Origin: Citrobacter sp. JGM124
GTDB lineage: Bacteria; Pseudomonadota; Gammaproteobacteria; Enterobacterales; Enterobacteriaceae
DNA: 64,000 nucleotides
Assembly: GCF_018257795.1 (NCBI RefSeq)
Contig: NZ_JAERJD010000001.1
Span: 62,001 to 126,000 of the forward strand
Reading direction: 5' to 3'
Shown one piece after another: positions 29,797 to 40,735 of the stretch (positions are counted from its first letter, which is position 1; each line of letters begins with the position of its first letter). The position numbers and the translations under genes were made by a program. The notes beneath the pieces were generated by a model. That model was not told where the DNA came from. It worked only from the letters and a program-made list of their open reading frames with translations, and ran no database searches.

Positions 29797-31098
29797 GTGA
29801 ATTCGGTAGCCACAGCGCTGCAGCATATGCAGCTTGAACTGACTCGGGAATTTGCTGATGCCCCAGGTTTTACGGGCATCAGTGTGGCGCTGAATCTTAG
29901 TGAGCGCTCAGATCCACTTGGCTGGCTGACCGGACAAGTCGCCTACCCTCAGTTTTACTGGCAGCATCGGAATGGGGCGGAAGAGGTCGCCGCACTGGGG
30001 CAGGTGAATGTGTTCTCAAGCCTTGGGGATGCGGCGCTTTTTTGTCAACAACAGGCCAAATTACCGACCGTTCGTCTTTGGGGGCTGAACGGGTTTGACT
30101 CAACGCAGGGCTATCTTTTCCTGCCGCGTCTGGAATGGCGGAGAACGGGGGGAGAAGCGGTACTCTGGCTCTGGCTTTACAGTGAGACATCCCTCAGAGA
30201 GGATGCCAGACAAGCACAAGCCTTCCTTCAGCAGCTGTTGCCGGAAACCCCGATACCTTCCCTTAACCTGACTATACTGAATGAAACCCATCAGCCTGAT
30301 TTATCTGATTGGTGTCATTTAATCCACCAGGCGACTCAGGCCATTGAAGAGGGCGCACTGGACAAAGTGGTGCTCGCCAGGGCAACGGATATGCTCTTTT
30401 CTTCTGCCGTTTCTGCTGCCGGATTAATGGCCGCCAGTCGACGGGTTAATCTCAATTGTTATCATTTTTTAATGGTTTTCAATCGCTCTGCGGCATTTCT
30501 TGGGTCCAGCCCTGAACGACTATGGTTACGGGTCGAAAAGCATTTGTATACAGAAGCCCTGGCTGGGACAGTTATTAGTCATGATGATGATGGTCGTGCT
30601 CAGGCGCTTGCTGACTGGTTGTTAAAAGATGATAAAAATCAGCGTGAAAATATGCTGGTACTGGAAGATATCTGCCAGCGTTTACAAAATGTTGTTGATG
30701 AACTGGATGTTTTACCCCCCCAGGTTATCAGACTACGCAATGTTCAGCATTTAAAGCGGGGAATTACTGCCCGGCTTAAAAAGCCGGATGACAGACTCTG
30801 CCTGGATCGTTTACAACCCACTGCCGCGGTTGCGGGGCTTCCCCGTGAACCCGCACGTGTCTTTATCACCGAGCATGAACCCTTTGATCGAGAGTGGTAT
30901 GCGGGCTCTGCTGGGTATCTCTCTGTTGCAAAGAGTGAGTTTTGTGTCGCACTCCGATCGGCAAAAGTGGCAGGTAATCAGGTGCGGCTTTATGCAGGTG
31001 CGGGTATTGTGGCGGGCTCAGTTGCCCGTCAGGAGTGGCAGGAAATTGACAATAAAGCGGCAGGGCTGCGTACTTTGTTATTGAATTCTATTAGTTAA
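29797..31098 (+). CDS. menF: Isochorismate synthase MenF
   Basis: A 433-residue chorismate-utilising enzyme that makes isochorismate, the first committed step to menaquinone. The conserved C-terminal domain shows DKVVLARAT with the general-base lysine, [54 protein letters not shown] and the [14 protein letters not shown] segment. Translation starts at the GTG at 29797, with AGGGAAGGTG upstream; the family length is kept. It is the first of six men genes. An 82-base gap follows before menD. Confidence 0.96.
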   Translation: MNSVATALQHMQLELTREFADAPGFTGISVALNLSERSDPLGWLTGQVAYPQFYWQHRNGAEEVAALGQVNVFSSLGDAALFCQQQAKLPTVRLWGLNGFDSTQGYLFLPRLEWRRTGGEAVLWLWLYSETSLREDARQAQAFLQQLLPETPIPSLNLTILNETHQPDLSDWCHLIHQATQAIEEGALDKVVLARATDMLFSSAVSAAGLMAASRRVNLNCYHFLMVFNRSAAFLGSSPERLWLRVEKHLYTEALAGTVISHDDDGRAQALADWLLKDDKNQRENMLVLEDICQRLQNVVDELDVLPPQVIRLRNVQHLKRGITARLKKPDDRLCLDRLQPTAAVAGLPREPARVFITEHEPFDREWYAGSAGYLSVAKSEFCVALRSAKVAGNQVRLYAGAGIVAGSVARQEWQEIDNKAAGLRTLLLNSIS

Positions 31099-31180
31099 AT
31101 ATCATCTTCACGATTCAGGTCAATTTTCTTATGGGCGTGATATTTATACTAATGGAATAAAACTGTCTCAGGACAATAAT

Positions 31181-32848
31181 ATGTCAATAAGCTCCTTTAA
31201 CCGTCGCTGGGCGACGGTGATCCTTGAAGCACTGACACGACATGGTGTTCATCATATCTGTATTGCCCCTGGGTCGCGTTCCACCCCTTTGATGCTGGCA
31301 GCAGCGGAAAACCCTGCCTTTACCTGCCACACGCATTTTGATGAGCGAGGACTGGGGCATTTGGCTTTAGGGTTAGCCAAAGCCAGCGCCCGCCCTGTCG
31401 GTATTATTGTCACATCGGGTACGGCAGTGGCTAATCTCTATCCGGCAGTCATTGAGGCCGGGCTGACGGGTGAAAAATTAGTTCTCCTGACAGCAGATCG
31501 CCCGCCGGAGCAGATTGACTGTGGGGCCAATCAGGCCATCCGCCAGCACCATATTTTTAGTAGTCATCCTGCGGCCAGTCTTAACTTGCCCATCCCCAGG
31601 CAAGAGACCCCGGCCAGCTGGTTAGTCTCGTCACTCGACAGTGCCATGAGCCAGTTAAAGGGTGGAGCATTACATGTGAACTGTCCCTTTGCAGAGCCAC
31701 TATACGGGGCTGATGACGATACAGGGCTGGCATGGCAACATACTTTGGGGGACTGGTGGCACAGTAGCCAGCCCTGGCTGCGTGAAATGTGGGGAGCTGG
31801 GGTTGTGGTTCAGCCAGACTGGCATGAATGGCGCCAAAAACGCGGCGTGGTAGTGGCGGGTAACCTGTCTCCGTCAGAAGGCATGAGGGTGGCCGCCTGG
31901 GCCAAAACACTCGGCTGGCCTGTCATTGGTGATGTGTTGTCACAAACAGGGCAGCCATTGCCCTGCGCTGATCTGTGGCTCGCTGGAGAGGGGGCAAGCT
32001 GCCTGCAACAGGCGGAAATTGTTGTGCAGTTTGGTGGCTATTTAACCGGGAAGCGTGTTTTACAATGGCAGGCAGGCTGTCAGGCCGATGAATACTGGCT
32101 TATTGACTCTCGCTCAGGAAGACTGGATCCCTTCCATCATCGTGGGCGTCGGCTAGTGGCAGAAATAGAACCCTGGCTTGATAACCACCCACCACAAAAA
32201 GCATCGCGCTGGGCTCCGGCGTTAGATGACCTTGCTCTGGCAACCTTGAACCGGGTACAGGAACAGACAGCCCAGTTTGGTGAAGCACAGGTCGCCCAGC
32301 GTATTGACCAGTTATTGCCGCCAGCGGGGCAACTGTTTGTCGGTAATAGTCTGGTGGTGAGATTAATCGATGCGTTTGCACAGTTACCTGCTGGTTATCC
32401 GGTATTCAGCAACCGTGGGGCCAGTGGCATTGATGGTCTTATCTCTACCCTTGCTGGGGTACAGCGGGCTAATGGCTGCCCGACACTTGCTATTATTGGT
32501 GACCTCTCTGCACTTTATGACCTGAACGGGCTGGCATTACTGCGCCATCCCCCTGGCCCTTTGGTTTTGCTGGTGGTGAATAATAATGGTGGGCAAATTT
32601 TTTCAATGTTACCCACCCCGGCTGAACAGAGGGAGCGTTTTTATACCCTGCCACAGGACGTTGATTTCTCTCACGCGGCAGCCATGTTTGGTCTTGCTTA
32701 TCACCGACCAGGGGATTGGCATGAGCTGAGGGCTGCCGTTGAGAAGGGATGGCAGCAAGAGATGACTACGTTGATTGAGATAGTCACAGAGCCGACTGCT
32801 GGGGTTGACTGCTTAAGGCAGCTACTGGCCCAGGCCGTCAGCCCATGA
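31181..32848 (+). CDS. menD: SEPHCHC synthase MenD
   Basis: A 555-residue thiamine-diphosphate enzyme that joins isochorismate and 2-oxoglutarate to form 2-succinyl-5-enolpyruvyl-6-hydroxy-3-cyclohexene-1-carboxylate. Typical three-domain order: N-terminal PYR domain ([25 protein letters not shown]), central domain, C-terminal PP domain with [11 protein letters not shown] and [15 protein letters not shown] followed by [12 protein letters not shown], which binds diphosphate and metal. The ATG at 31181 opens [18 protein letters not shown], as in homologues. Its last four bases overlap menH. Confidence 0.97.
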   Translation: MSISSFNRRWATVILEALTRHGVHHICIAPGSRSTPLMLAAAENPAFTCHTHFDERGLGHLALGLAKASARPVGIIVTSGTAVANLYPAVIEAGLTGEKLVLLTADRPPEQIDCGANQAIRQHHIFSSHPAASLNLPIPRQETPASWLVSSLDSAMSQLKGGALHVNCPFAEPLYGADDDTGLAWQHTLGDWWHSSQPWLREMWGAGVVVQPDWHEWRQKRGVVVAGNLSPSEGMRVAAWAKTLGWPVIGDVLSQTGQPLPCADLWLAGEGASCLQQAEIVVQFGGYLTGKRVLQWQAGCQADEYWLIDSRSGRLDPFHHRGRRLVAEIEPWLDNHPPQKASRWAPALDDLALATLNRVQEQTAQFGEAQVAQRIDQLLPPAGQLFVGNSLVVRLIDAFAQLPAGYPVFSNRGASGIDGLISTLAGVQRANGCPTLAIIGDLSALYDLNGLALLRHPPGPLVLLVVNNNGGQIFSMLPTPAEQRERFYTLPQDVDFSHAAAMFGLAYHRPGDWHELRAAVEKGWQQEMTTLIEIVTEPTAGVDCLRQLLAQAVSP

Positions 32849-33624
32849 TCTTGCATGCGGTTTTTCGCCCCGGTAGTCAGCCCCGGGGGCCCGTTATTGT
32901 CTGGCTGCATGGTTTCTTAGGGAACCATGCAGAGTGGCTGCCAGTCAGTGATGTCTTTCAGGCATGGTCACAGCTTTTTATTGACCTGCCTGGGCATGGG
33001 GGATCGGCTGATATCAGCGTGGAGGGGTTCAGCTCGCTGGACAGGTTGCTCCGCAGGACGCTGGATCATTACCATATTCATGATTACTGGCTGATAGGCT
33101 ACTCACTCGGCGGGCGAGTAGCAATGTACCACGCAACTCACGGTCAGGCATCGGGATTACGGGGGCTGGTAGTGGAAGGGGGGCACCCGGGGCTGAAGGA
33201 TGACGTGTGTCGTCAGGCTCGTCAACAACATGACGCCACGTGGGTACAGCGCTTTCGTGATGACGATTTCTCTTTGGTACTTACCGACTGGTATCAACAA
33301 CCCGTATTCAGCAGTCTTGACAGGCAACAACGTCATGCCTTAGTGGCATTACGTAGTCAGAATAGCCCTGCTGGGTTAGCCTCTGTGCTGTGGGCCACAT
33401 CACTCTCCAGGCAACCAGACATGCTGCCTGCACTCAAGCAGCTGACAATACCATTTTATTATTTGTGTGGTGAACGGGACGCAAAATTTTCTGCTCTCGC
33501 CACTCGCCACGGTTTGAACCCTGAATTTATTCCTGACGCCGGCCATAATGCACACCGGGATTCTCCTGCGGCTTTTGGCAATCGGTTGTCCATCTTATTG
33601 CGTTATTCTGATTCCAAGGAGTGA
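32845..33624 (+). CDS. menH: SHCHC synthase MenH
   Basis: A 259-residue alpha/beta hydrolase that eliminates pyruvate from SEPHCHC to give SHCHC. The catalytic serine is in LIGYSLGGR (near residue 89), the acid is the aspartate in CGERDAKF and the histidine is in DAGHNAH. The oxyanion segment [12 protein letters not shown] is conserved. The gene is slightly longer than in E. coli (252 residues). It starts by a four-base overlap with menD and ends just before menB. Confidence 0.96.
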   Translation: MILHAVFRPGSQPRGPVIVWLHGFLGNHAEWLPVSDVFQAWSQLFIDLPGHGGSADISVEGFSSLDRLLRRTLDHYHIHDYWLIGYSLGGRVAMYHATHGQASGLRGLVVEGGHPGLKDDVCRQARQQHDATWVQRFRDDDFSLVLTDWYQQPVFSSLDRQQRHALVALRSQNSPAGLASVLWATSLSRQPDMLPALKQLTIPFYYLCGERDAKFSALATRHGLNPEFIPDAGHNAHRDSPAAFGNRLSILLRYSDSKE

Positions 33625-33626
33625 TC

Positions 33627-34484
33627 ATGATCCCCGTTGATGAACATATGTTGTATGCCCCGATTGAATGGCAGGACTGTTCCGCCGGTTATAGCGATAT
33701 CCGCTACCATAAATCCCAGGACGGTATTGCCAAAATCACCATTAATCGTCCACAGGTTCGTAATGCTTTTCGCCCATTAACTGTGAAGGAGATGATTGAC
33801 GCCCTGGCGGATGCCCGTTATGACGACAGCATCGGGGTGATTATTCTGACGGGGGAGGGGGATAAAGCCTTCTGTGCAGGGGGGGATCAGAAAGTCCGGG
33901 GGGATTACGGTGGTTATCAGGATGCCAGTGGTGTCCATCACCTTAATGTACTGGATTTCCAGCGCCAGATCCGTACCTGCCCTAAACCGGTGGTGGCCAT
34001 GGTTGCGGGTTACTCTATCGGAGGGGGGCATGTATTGCACTTGATGTGTGACCTGACCATTGCGGCTGAGAATGCCATTTTTGGTCAGACAGGACCGAAA
34101 GTAGGATCGTTTGATGGTGGCTGGGGGGCTTCATACATGGCCCGTATTGTTGGCCAGAAAAAGGCGCGCGAAATCTGGTTCCTGTGCCGCCAGTACGATG
34201 CACAGCAGGCGCTGGATATGGGACTGGTAAATACAGTCGTACCGCTTAACGAGCTGGAAAAAGAGACCATTCGCTGGTGCCGGGAAATGCTGCAAAATAG
34301 CCCAATGGCGCTGCGTTGCCTGAAAGCCGCACTGAATGCCGACTGTGATGGTCAGGCTGGCTTACAGGAGCTGGCGGGCAATGCCACAATGCTATTTTAT
34401 ATGACCGAAGAGGGTCAGGAAGGACGGAATGCCTTTAATCAGAAACGGCAACCGGACTTCAGTAAATTTAAACGGAATCCATAA
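33627..34484 (+). CDS. menB: 1,4-dihydroxy-2-naphthoyl-CoA synthase MenB
   Basis: A 285-residue crotonase-fold enzyme that closes the second ring of the naphthoquinone. Seen are [58 protein letters not shown] and [21 protein letters not shown], with the Ser-Asp and Tyr active-site segments intact. The frame is open from a GTG at 33621, but the ATG at 33627 aligns with the E. coli start, and the AAGGAG ribosome site overlaps that GTG. It is nearly identical to E. coli MenB. Confidence 0.97.
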   Translation: MIPVDEHMLYAPIEWQDCSAGYSDIRYHKSQDGIAKITINRPQVRNAFRPLTVKEMIDALADARYDDSIGVIILTGEGDKAFCAGGDQKVRGDYGGYQDASGVHHLNVLDFQRQIRTCPKPVVAMVAGYSIGGGHVLHLMCDLTIAAENAIFGQTGPKVGSFDGGWGASYMARIVGQKKAREIWFLCRQYDAQQALDMGLVNTVVPLNELEKETIRWCREMLQNSPMALRCLKAALNADCDGQAGLQELAGNATMLFYMTEEGQEGRNAFNQKRQPDFSKFKRNP

Positions 34485-35449
34485 TGCGCCGGGCTGCCGT
34501 ATGGCGTTACCAAATCCCGATGGATGCGGGAGTGGTACTGCGTGATCAGCGCATGAAACAACGTGAAGGGTTACTGGTGCGCTTAACTCAGGGGGAGCAG
34601 GAGGGTTGGGGAGAAATTGCCCCCCTGCCAGGATTCAGTTATGAGAGCCTCATGGAGGCTCAACGCGTGCTAGTTGACTGGCTTGATCAGTGGCAAACAG
34701 AGGTGGAGTCACCTTTACCGGTTATGCCCTCTGTAGCCTTTGGTGTGAGCTGTGCACTGGCTGAACTTCACGGGCTGCTGCCCGTGGCAGCCGATTATCG
34801 AACGGCTCCGTTGTGCAGTGGGGATCCTGATGAGCTTATCCTGAGTCTGGCGGCGATGGAGGGTGAAAAAATTGCCAAGGTTAAAATTGGTGAATATGAA
34901 GCGGTGCGGGACGGGATGGTGGTGAACCTGTTGCTGGAAGCCGTACCAGGATTACGGTTACGCCTCGATACTAACCGCCGCTGGACTCCGCTTAAGGCTC
35001 GACAGTTCGCAAAATATGTTGATCCTGCTTATCGCTCGCGTATTGCTTTTATTGAAGAACCCTGCCAGAACCCTGATGACTCACGAGCGTTCAGCCATGA
35101 GACGGGTATTGCTATTGCATGGGATGAAAGCCTGCGCGAAGAGGGGTACCATTTTCAGTCCGAAGCCGGTGTGGCTGCGGTGGTGATCAAACCAACACTG
35201 ACCGGCAGTCTTGAGCGTATTCAGCAACAGGTCTCGGCCGCACAGCAACTGGGGCAGACTGCCGTTATCAGCTCCTCTCTGGAATCCAGTCTGGGACTAA
35301 CGCAACTGGCACGAATAGCCGCCTGGTTAACCCCCGGAGTGATACCCGGTTTAGATACCCTGACGCTGATGCAGGCGCAAGTGATCAGACCCTGGCCTGC
35401 CAGTCCGCTTCCTTGCTGGAAGAAGGATAATTTGGAACGCATCCGATGA
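34484..35449 (+). CDS. menC: o-Succinylbenzoate synthase MenC
   Basis: A 321-residue enolase-superfamily enzyme that dehydrates SHCHC to o-succinylbenzoate. The lysines and metal ligands are recognisable in order: AKVKIG (KxK), [24 protein letters not shown] and VIKPTLTGS. The start codon shares one base with the menB stop (TAATG). The final four bases overlap menE. Confidence 0.96.
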   Translation: MRRAAVWRYQIPMDAGVVLRDQRMKQREGLLVRLTQGEQEGWGEIAPLPGFSYESLMEAQRVLVDWLDQWQTEVESPLPVMPSVAFGVSCALAELHGLLPVAADYRTAPLCSGDPDELILSLAAMEGEKIAKVKIGEYEAVRDGMVVNLLLEAVPGLRLRLDTNRRWTPLKARQFAKYVDPAYRSRIAFIEEPCQNPDDSRAFSHETGIAIAWDESLREEGYHFQSEAGVAAVVIKPTLTGSLERIQQQVSAAQQLGQTAVISSSLESSLGLTQLARIAAWLTPGVIPGLDTLTLMQAQVIRPWPASPLPCWKKDNLERIR

Positions 35450-36804
35450 CTTTTTTTCACTGGCCCTGGCATCATTGGGCACGCCAGCGTAGGGGCGATA
35501 ATGCTCTGATACTGGAAGGAAAAACACTTAACTGGGGGGACTTATGCCAGCAAGTGGACGCCCTGGCGGGTGGTTTTCATCAACAGGGCGTCAAGGCAGG
35601 TGACGGGGTGGCGCTAAAGGGGAAGAACAGCGCACAAATATTACTGGCATGGCTGGCGCTGTTACAGTGCGGTGCGCGTATCCTGCCTCTTAACCCTCAG
35701 TTTCCAGAATCATTTTTGTCATCTCTATTACCGGGAATGACCCTTTCCTGGGGGCTTGCGGCACCTGATGATACTCCCCCCCCGGGTTTACCTTCCTTGC
35801 AATGGATAACCGCAAGTCCCTGGCAGGAAACCTGGCAACCTGACCGGCTGGCTTCCATGACGCTGACTTCAGGGAGTACCGGCACCCCAAAAGCGGCGGT
35901 GCACACGCCAGCCGCACACTTGGCGAGTGCGGCTGGTGTGCTCTCCAGACTGCATTATGGCATGGAGGATCGTTGGTTACTGTCACTGCCACTCTTCCAT
36001 GTTTCCGGGCAGGGCATTTTCTGGCGCTGGTTACTGGCCGGGGGGCAACTTGTACTTAAACCGGATATCCCACTTGGCAAGGCATTGCAGGGCTGTACTC
36101 ATGCCTCGCTGGTACCCACTCAGCTTTGGCGTTTGCTGGAACAGAAACAAGCCATCACCTTACGTGAAGTCTTGCTGGGCGGTGCCGTCATCCCGGTGAC
36201 ATTGACTCAGCAGGCTCAGGCTATTGGCCTCACTTGCTGGTGCGGCTATGGGCTGACTGAACTGGCCTCGACAGTCTGTGCTAAACGAGCGGATGGCTTA
36301 CCTGATGTAGGCCCCCCGCTACCTGGGCAGAGGGTGAAAATCGTTGAGGGTGAAATTTGGCTTCGCTCTTCCAGCCTTGCGAGGGGATACTGGCACAATG
36401 GCCGACTGATGCCTGTTTGTAATGCAGAAGGCTGGTTTCCTAGCCATGATCTTGGTGTCTTACAGGGGCAACGATTACAGGTTTTAGGACGCTCCGATAA
36501 TCTGTTTTTTAGTGCAGGGGAAGGCATTCAGCCTGAGGCTGTGGAACAGGTGATCGCCAGACACCCGGCGATAGAGCAGGTATTTATTGTTCCGGTGGCT
36601 GATGTGGAGTTTGGGCAACGTCCAGTGGCGATAATTACCGTCCGCGAGGGGGTGAGCTTTCAAGATCTTCACTCGTGGCTGGAGGGGAAATTGCCACGCT
36701 TTCAGATGCCCGTCCACTGGTATCTGTTACCTGATGAATTCCAGCAGGAAGGGATAAAAGTTTCGCGCCACAGGCTGATGGCCTGGGTAATGGGCGAGCG
36801 ATGA
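35446..36804 (+). CDS. menE: o-Succinylbenzoate-CoA ligase MenE
   Basis: A 452-residue acyl-adenylate ligase that activates o-succinylbenzoate with ATP and CoA for MenB. The P-loop-like core motif is [17 protein letters not shown], followed by [13 protein letters not shown] and the hinge [22 protein letters not shown]. It is the last gene of the men operon, joined to menC by a four-base overlap. The catalase gene beyond it is convergent. Confidence 0.96.
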   Translation: MTFFHWPWHHWARQRRGDNALILEGKTLNWGDLCQQVDALAGGFHQQGVKAGDGVALKGKNSAQILLAWLALLQCGARILPLNPQFPESFLSSLLPGMTLSWGLAAPDDTPPPGLPSLQWITASPWQETWQPDRLASMTLTSGSTGTPKAAVHTPAAHLASAAGVLSRLHYGMEDRWLLSLPLFHVSGQGIFWRWLLAGGQLVLKPDIPLGKALQGCTHASLVPTQLWRLLEQKQAITLREVLLGGAVIPVTLTQQAQAIGLTCWCGYGLTELASTVCAKRADGLPDVGPPLPGQRVKIVEGEIWLRSSSLARGYWHNGRLMPVCNAEGWFPSHDLGVLQGQRLQVLGRSDNLFFSAGEGIQPEAVEQVIARHPAIEQVFIVPVADVEFGQRPVAIITVREGVSFQDLHSWLEGKLPRFQMPVHWYLLPDEFQQEGIKVSRHRLMAWVMGER

Positions 36805-36955
36805 TAGCTGTTGCTGACTGACGAGCCCGGCCCCTGGCCGTGATGCACACCCGAAACTGGAATGAGACTCACCACACTCAGGCTGACTCACTCATAAATT
36901 GATGAACGGTTACCTGAAATATGGACGGAGACCGGCACCGACAGAAGGAAGAACA

Positions 36956-36980
36956 GCCCGGGCCATGAAACAGCCCGGGC
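36956..36980. terminator. GC-rich hairpin between menE and the catalase gene
   Basis: Two copies of the self-complementary GCCCGGGC (36956-36963 and 36973-36980) can pair across a 9-base loop. It lies between convergent genes but has no T run, so its strength as a terminator is uncertain. Confidence 0.45.
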
Positions 36981-37042
36981 ATTGGTCACGGGTATTCATC
37001 CCCGGTGGTTATCAATAACGTGCCGGATGCACCCGTTTGCGG

Positions 37043-38491
37043 CTATTTATTGCTCGCCAGCTGTTGCAGTGCGGCCTCAATACCGGCCCGGTATTCAGGC
37101 GCAATCTGAGCAAACAGCCCCAGCTGGCGTTCAGTAATGTCCGCTGGCACACTTTGCAGTTCTCCTGCAATACGCTGGAACATGCGCTGATGCTCTTCTT
37201 CGCTAAGCAGGTTAAACAGCGCCCGTGGTTGGCTGAAATAGTCATCATCCTCACGGTGGTTCCAGTGATCTGCCGCCCCTTCAAGGCTCAGAGGGGGTTC
37301 TCTAAAGTCAGGCTGCTCCTGGAACACATTGAAACTGTTTGGCTCATAAGTTGCGCCATTACCACTGTTGCCATCGATACGCATCGCACCATCACGGTGG
37401 TAGTTATGGAACGGGCATTTTGCAGCATTGACGGGAATCTGATGATGATTCACCCCCAGGCGATAGCGATGGGCATCACCATAGGAGAACAGGCGCCCCT
37501 GGAGCATACGGTCCGGGGAGAAGCTGATCCCGGGAACGATGTTTGCGGGGGACATAGCCACCTGTTCAACCTCAGAAAAATAGTTTTCCGGGTTACGGTT
37601 CAGTTCCAGCACCCCTACCTCAATCAGTGGGTAGTCAGCATGTGGCCAGACTTTAGTCAGGTCGAAAGGGTTGTAAGGGGTCTGTGAGGCTTCTGCTTCG
37701 GGCATAACCTGAATAAACAGAGTCCAGCGTGGGAAGTCGCCTTTTTCAATGGCATCATAAAGATCACGCTGGGAGCTTTCACGATCCTCGCCAATGATTT
37801 TTTGTGCCTCATCATCCATCAGGTTTTCAATACCCTGCTGTGATTTCAAATGGAATTTTACCCAGAAACGCTGATTGTCTTGATTGATAAAGCTAAAGGT
37901 ATGGCTACCAAAACCGTGAATATGGCGATAAGAGCGAGGCAAGCCCCGGTCACTGAAATCGATAGTCAATTGATGCAGGGCTTCAGGCAAATGGGAGAAA
38001 AAGTCCCACTTATAGGTGGCATTACGCAGATTTGTTCGGGGATCACGTTTTACCACGTGGTTAAGGTCAGGGAACTTCAGCGGATCTCGCAAATAGAATA
38101 CGGGCGTATTGTTACCGACCAGGTCCCAGTTACCTTCTTCTGTGTAAAACTTGATGGCAAAACCCCGGATATCACGTTCCGCATCCGCAGCACCACGCTC
38201 CCCGGCAACGGTTGAAAAACGAATAAATAACTCCGTCTTTTTGCCCACCGTATCAAACATTTTTGCGCGGGTATAACGAGAAATATCATGGGTGACAGTG
38301 AACTGACCGAACGCTCCTGAGCCTTTTGCATGCATCCGGCGTTCTGGGATCACTTCACGGTCAAAATGGGCAAGTTTTTCCAGGAACCAGACATCCTGGA
38401 GTAACATCGGGCCGCGTGGACCTGCGGTAGCAACATTATTGTTATCGGCAACCGGGGCGCCTGCAACAGTGGTTAATCCTTTTTTGCTCAT
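37043..38491 (-). CDS. katA: Monofunctional haem catalase (KatA type)
   Basis: A 482-residue small-subunit catalase that splits hydrogen peroxide to water and oxygen in the cytoplasm. The distal histidine is H54 ([12 protein letters not shown]), the distal asparagine lies in [14 protein letters not shown] (about 127), and the proximal tyrosine is in [14 protein letters not shown]. It resembles Proteus mirabilis KatA closely from [14 protein letters not shown] onward. The frame extends four codons upstream to a TTG at 38503, but that codon lies in the GGAGA ribosome site, so the ATG at 38491 is the start. The catalase stands alone between the men operon and yfaZ, where E. coli has other genes. 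The 258-base gap to divergent yfaZ probably holds both promoters. Confidence 0.95.
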   Translation of the reverse strand: MSKKGLTTVAGAPVADNNNVATAGPRGPMLLQDVWFLEKLAHFDREVIPERRMHAKGSGAFGQFTVTHDISRYTRAKMFDTVGKKTELFIRFSTVAGERGAADAERDIRGFAIKFYTEEGNWDLVGNNTPVFYLRDPLKFPDLNHVVKRDPRTNLRNATYKWDFFSHLPEALHQLTIDFSDRGLPRSYRHIHGFGSHTFSFINQDNQRFWVKFHLKSQQGIENLMDDEAQKIIGEDRESSQRDLYDAIEKGDFPRWTLFIQVMPEAEASQTPYNPFDLTKVWPHADYPLIEVGVLELNRNPENYFSEVEQVAMSPANIVPGISFSPDRMLQGRLFSYGDAHRYRLGVNHHQIPVNAAKCPFHNYHRDGAMRIDGNSGNGATYEPNSFNVFQEQPDFREPPLSLEGAADHWNHREDDDYFSQPRALFNLLSEEEHQRMFQRIAGELQSVPADITERQLGLFAQIAPEYRAGIEAALQQLASNK

Positions 38492-38749
38492 CTGTATCTC
38501 CAATAATAAAATAGACGGTTTTAAGAAAGTAATGACATTTGCTCACCCTTAGGTTTAGGTGGTTTTTGTCCTTTTCACAATGTGCCATTTCCTATTACTG
38601 TAATTCCTTGATCCCGAGACAAAGATCCGTTCTATTTTCATTTTATTACAATGCAAGAATCAGTAGCATTTAGTGAGGCATTGATTAGATAATCTACGTG
38701 TGAGAGATTTTATCTATAGGGGCTCCCCCCTTTTTTCAGGAACCATGGA

Positions 38750-39286
38750 ATGAAAAAGCGATATCTGGCTTGTGTGCCGGGGCTATTGTTGATATCTGCC
38801 AGTGCGAGTGCAATCAGCATTGGTGGCGGAGTGGGTAAAGAGTTTAGCTACTTAGGTGCTTCTACCGATACCAGCGGTTTGTCAATTAATGGGAACTATG
38901 CCCACCATGAAAATAATGGCAATACGGCCGGTTTAGGGCTTGGCTATAATATCCCTCTGGGGCCTGTTACGGCGACAGTGGGTGGCAGGGCACTCTACCT
39001 GAATCCGAAAGAAGGCAAAAATGGTTATGCTTTGGCGGCGGGGGGCGGTTTAAGGTGGCCTGTTACTTCCAGCGTCAGCCTGTTTGGTGATTATTACTAC
39101 TCACCGGACTCGCTCTCCAGTGGTGTAAAAGACTATAAAGAAGCCAGTGCTGGTGCTAGCTGGGCCATTTTCCGGCCAATCAGCCTTGAAGGCGGTTATC
39201 GCTATATTGCGCTGGATGGTAAAAATGGCGACAGTAACAGAATGATTGCTGATGGCGCCTACGTCGGGGTTAATGCCCGTTTCTAA
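38750..39286 (+). CDS. yfaZ: YfaZ family outer-membrane protein
   Basis: A 178-residue exported protein. The N-terminus is a clear signal peptide (MKKRYLACVPGLLLISASASA) with cleavage expected after the second ASA. The mature part is glycine-rich with alternating hydrophobic residues, FSYLGASTDTSGLSINGNY and LGLGYNIPLGPVTATVGGRA, and ends in a C-terminal phenylalanine (VGVNARF), as expected of a small beta-barrel. Its function is unknown. yfaZ and yfaY are also neighbours in E. coli. A terminator follows immediately. Confidence 0.9.
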   Translation: MKKRYLACVPGLLLISASASAISIGGGVGKEFSYLGASTDTSGLSINGNYAHHENNGNTAGLGLGYNIPLGPVTATVGGRALYLNPKEGKNGYALAAGGGLRWPVTSSVSLFGDYYYSPDSLSSGVKDYKEASAGASWAIFRPISLEGGYRYIALDGKNGDSNRMIADGAYVGVNARF

Positions 39287-39293
39287 TCTTGTC

Positions 39294-39317
39294 AGCGCGG
39301 TATTCTACCGCGCTTTA
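39294..39317 (+). terminator. Terminator after yfaZ
   Basis: AGCGCGGTA (39294-39302) pairs perfectly with TACCGCGCT (39306-39314) over a 3-base loop, followed by a short TTTA. Confidence 0.75.
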
Positions 39318-39453
39318 TCATGCCTGTTTTCAGCGCCGTCTGCGTTATATCGCCTCGATCATGTCTGTGATTTGCCACGCGATGCAAAGGAAATGCACAA
39401 TAATCTGAAGTATAGCAGGCAGTACGTCCTCCATTTATCTGCAAGGTAGAGCA

Positions 39454-40656
39454 ATGTTAAAAGTAGAAATGCTGTCAACCGGTGATGAAGTTTTATACGG
39501 GCAAATTATTGATACCAATGCCGCCTGGCTTGCGGATTATCTGTTCAACCACGGATTACCTTTTTCACGTCGCAATACGGTCGGTGACAACCTTGAGGAT
39601 TTAATTACCATCCTTAAAGAGCGCAGTCAGCACGCGGATGTGCTTATTGTTAACGGTGGTCTGGGTCCGACCAGTGATGATCTCAGTGCATTGGCAGCAG
39701 CGACTGCTGCTGGCGTCGAGTTAGTGGAGCATCAAGAGTGGCTGAAAACGATGGAAGCCTTCTTTGCAAAACGGGGTAAAATCATGGCGCCGACCAACCG
39801 TAAGCAAGCGTTAATCCCGGCCCACAGTGAGATGATTGATAACCCGGTTGGGACAGCATGTGGTTTTGCAATGCAGCTGAATCGTTGTTTGATCTTTTTT
39901 ACTCCAGGCGTTCCATCCGAGTTCAAAGAGATGGTTGCGCAGGAGATTTTGCCGCGATTGCGGGCACGCTTTACGCTGCCTGAACCTCCTGTGTGTTTGC
40001 GTCTTACTACCTTTGGCCGCGGTGAAAGTGATTTAGCCCAAAGCCTGGAAAATTTGCCATTACCTGATGGGGTCGTGATGGGTTATCGGTCGTCCATGCC
40101 GATCATTGAGCTGAAACTCACCGGGCCGGCAACGCAGCGGGCAGCAATGGAAGCTATCTGGCCAGAGGTCAAACGTGTCGCGGGTGATAGCCTGATTTAT
40201 GAAGGGACAGAAGGTTTACCCGCACAAATAGCCCGTCGACTGAAGGCAAATCATCAGACATTGAGCATCAGTGAGCAATTTACGGGCGGTTTGCTGGCGT
40301 TGGATCTTGTCAGAGCCGCTGTCCCGTTGCTTGCCAGTGAAATACTCCCCCCCCAACAACAAAGCCTCAGGGATACGCTGGACTATGGTGCTGGTCTGCG
40401 TCAGAAACAGGGGGCCGATCTGGCCTTGGTGATCGCGGGCACGATAGAGAGTCAGATTAATTTTGTTCTGACAACCGAGACAGGGGACTACGGTTTAGCT
40501 GTTGAGTTTGGTGTGAGCCATTATCAATTGGCAACGCGTCAGGAAGTTTGTGCCCTGATGGCTTTGAATATGCTGCGTCGCTGGATGAATGGAGAGGCAC
40601 TGGCTGTCGATCAGGGATGGATTAAAATCCGTGAATCATATGGTGACCTTGTTTAA
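39454..40656 (+). CDS. yfaY: CinA-like protein YfaY
   Basis: A 400-residue CinA family protein. The N-terminal molybdopterin-binding-like (COG1058) domain shows STGDEVLYGQIIDTNAAWLA, NGGLGPTSDDLSA and FFTPGVPSEFKEM, and the C-terminal part is related to NMN deamidase domains (ISEQFTGGLLAL). In E. coli the deamidase function belongs to other CinA proteins, and YfaY has no reported activity, so its role is uncertain. The ATG at 39454 (MLKVEMLSTGDEV) matches the homologue. It is separated from yfaZ by a terminator and so has its own promoter. Confidence 0.93.
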   Translation: MLKVEMLSTGDEVLYGQIIDTNAAWLADYLFNHGLPFSRRNTVGDNLEDLITILKERSQHADVLIVNGGLGPTSDDLSALAAATAAGVELVEHQEWLKTMEAFFAKRGKIMAPTNRKQALIPAHSEMIDNPVGTACGFAMQLNRCLIFFTPGVPSEFKEMVAQEILPRLRARFTLPEPPVCLRLTTFGRGESDLAQSLENLPLPDGVVMGYRSSMPIIELKLTGPATQRAAMEAIWPEVKRVAGDSLIYEGTEGLPAQIARRLKANHQTLSISEQFTGGLLALDLVRAAVPLLASEILPPQQQSLRDTLDYGAGLRQKQGADLALVIAGTIESQINFVLTTETGDYGLAVEFGVSHYQLATRQEVCALMALNMLRRWMNGEALAVDQGWIKIRESYGDLV

Positions 40657-40735
40657 ATCATACTGTTGTCATTTGTGTTTCCTATATTGTCGTTGACCTG
40701 ACCAAGGGGTAACCACAACGACAAAGGAAAACAGT

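Noticed and set aside
37037-37687. 216-codon plus-strand frame inside the catalase gene
   Set aside because: It lies antisense to a conserved catalase and looks like a codon-bias shadow.
39246-39449. 67-codon frame overlapping the end of yfaZ
   Set aside because: It overlaps the conserved yfaZ C-terminus and its terminator, and shows no homology.
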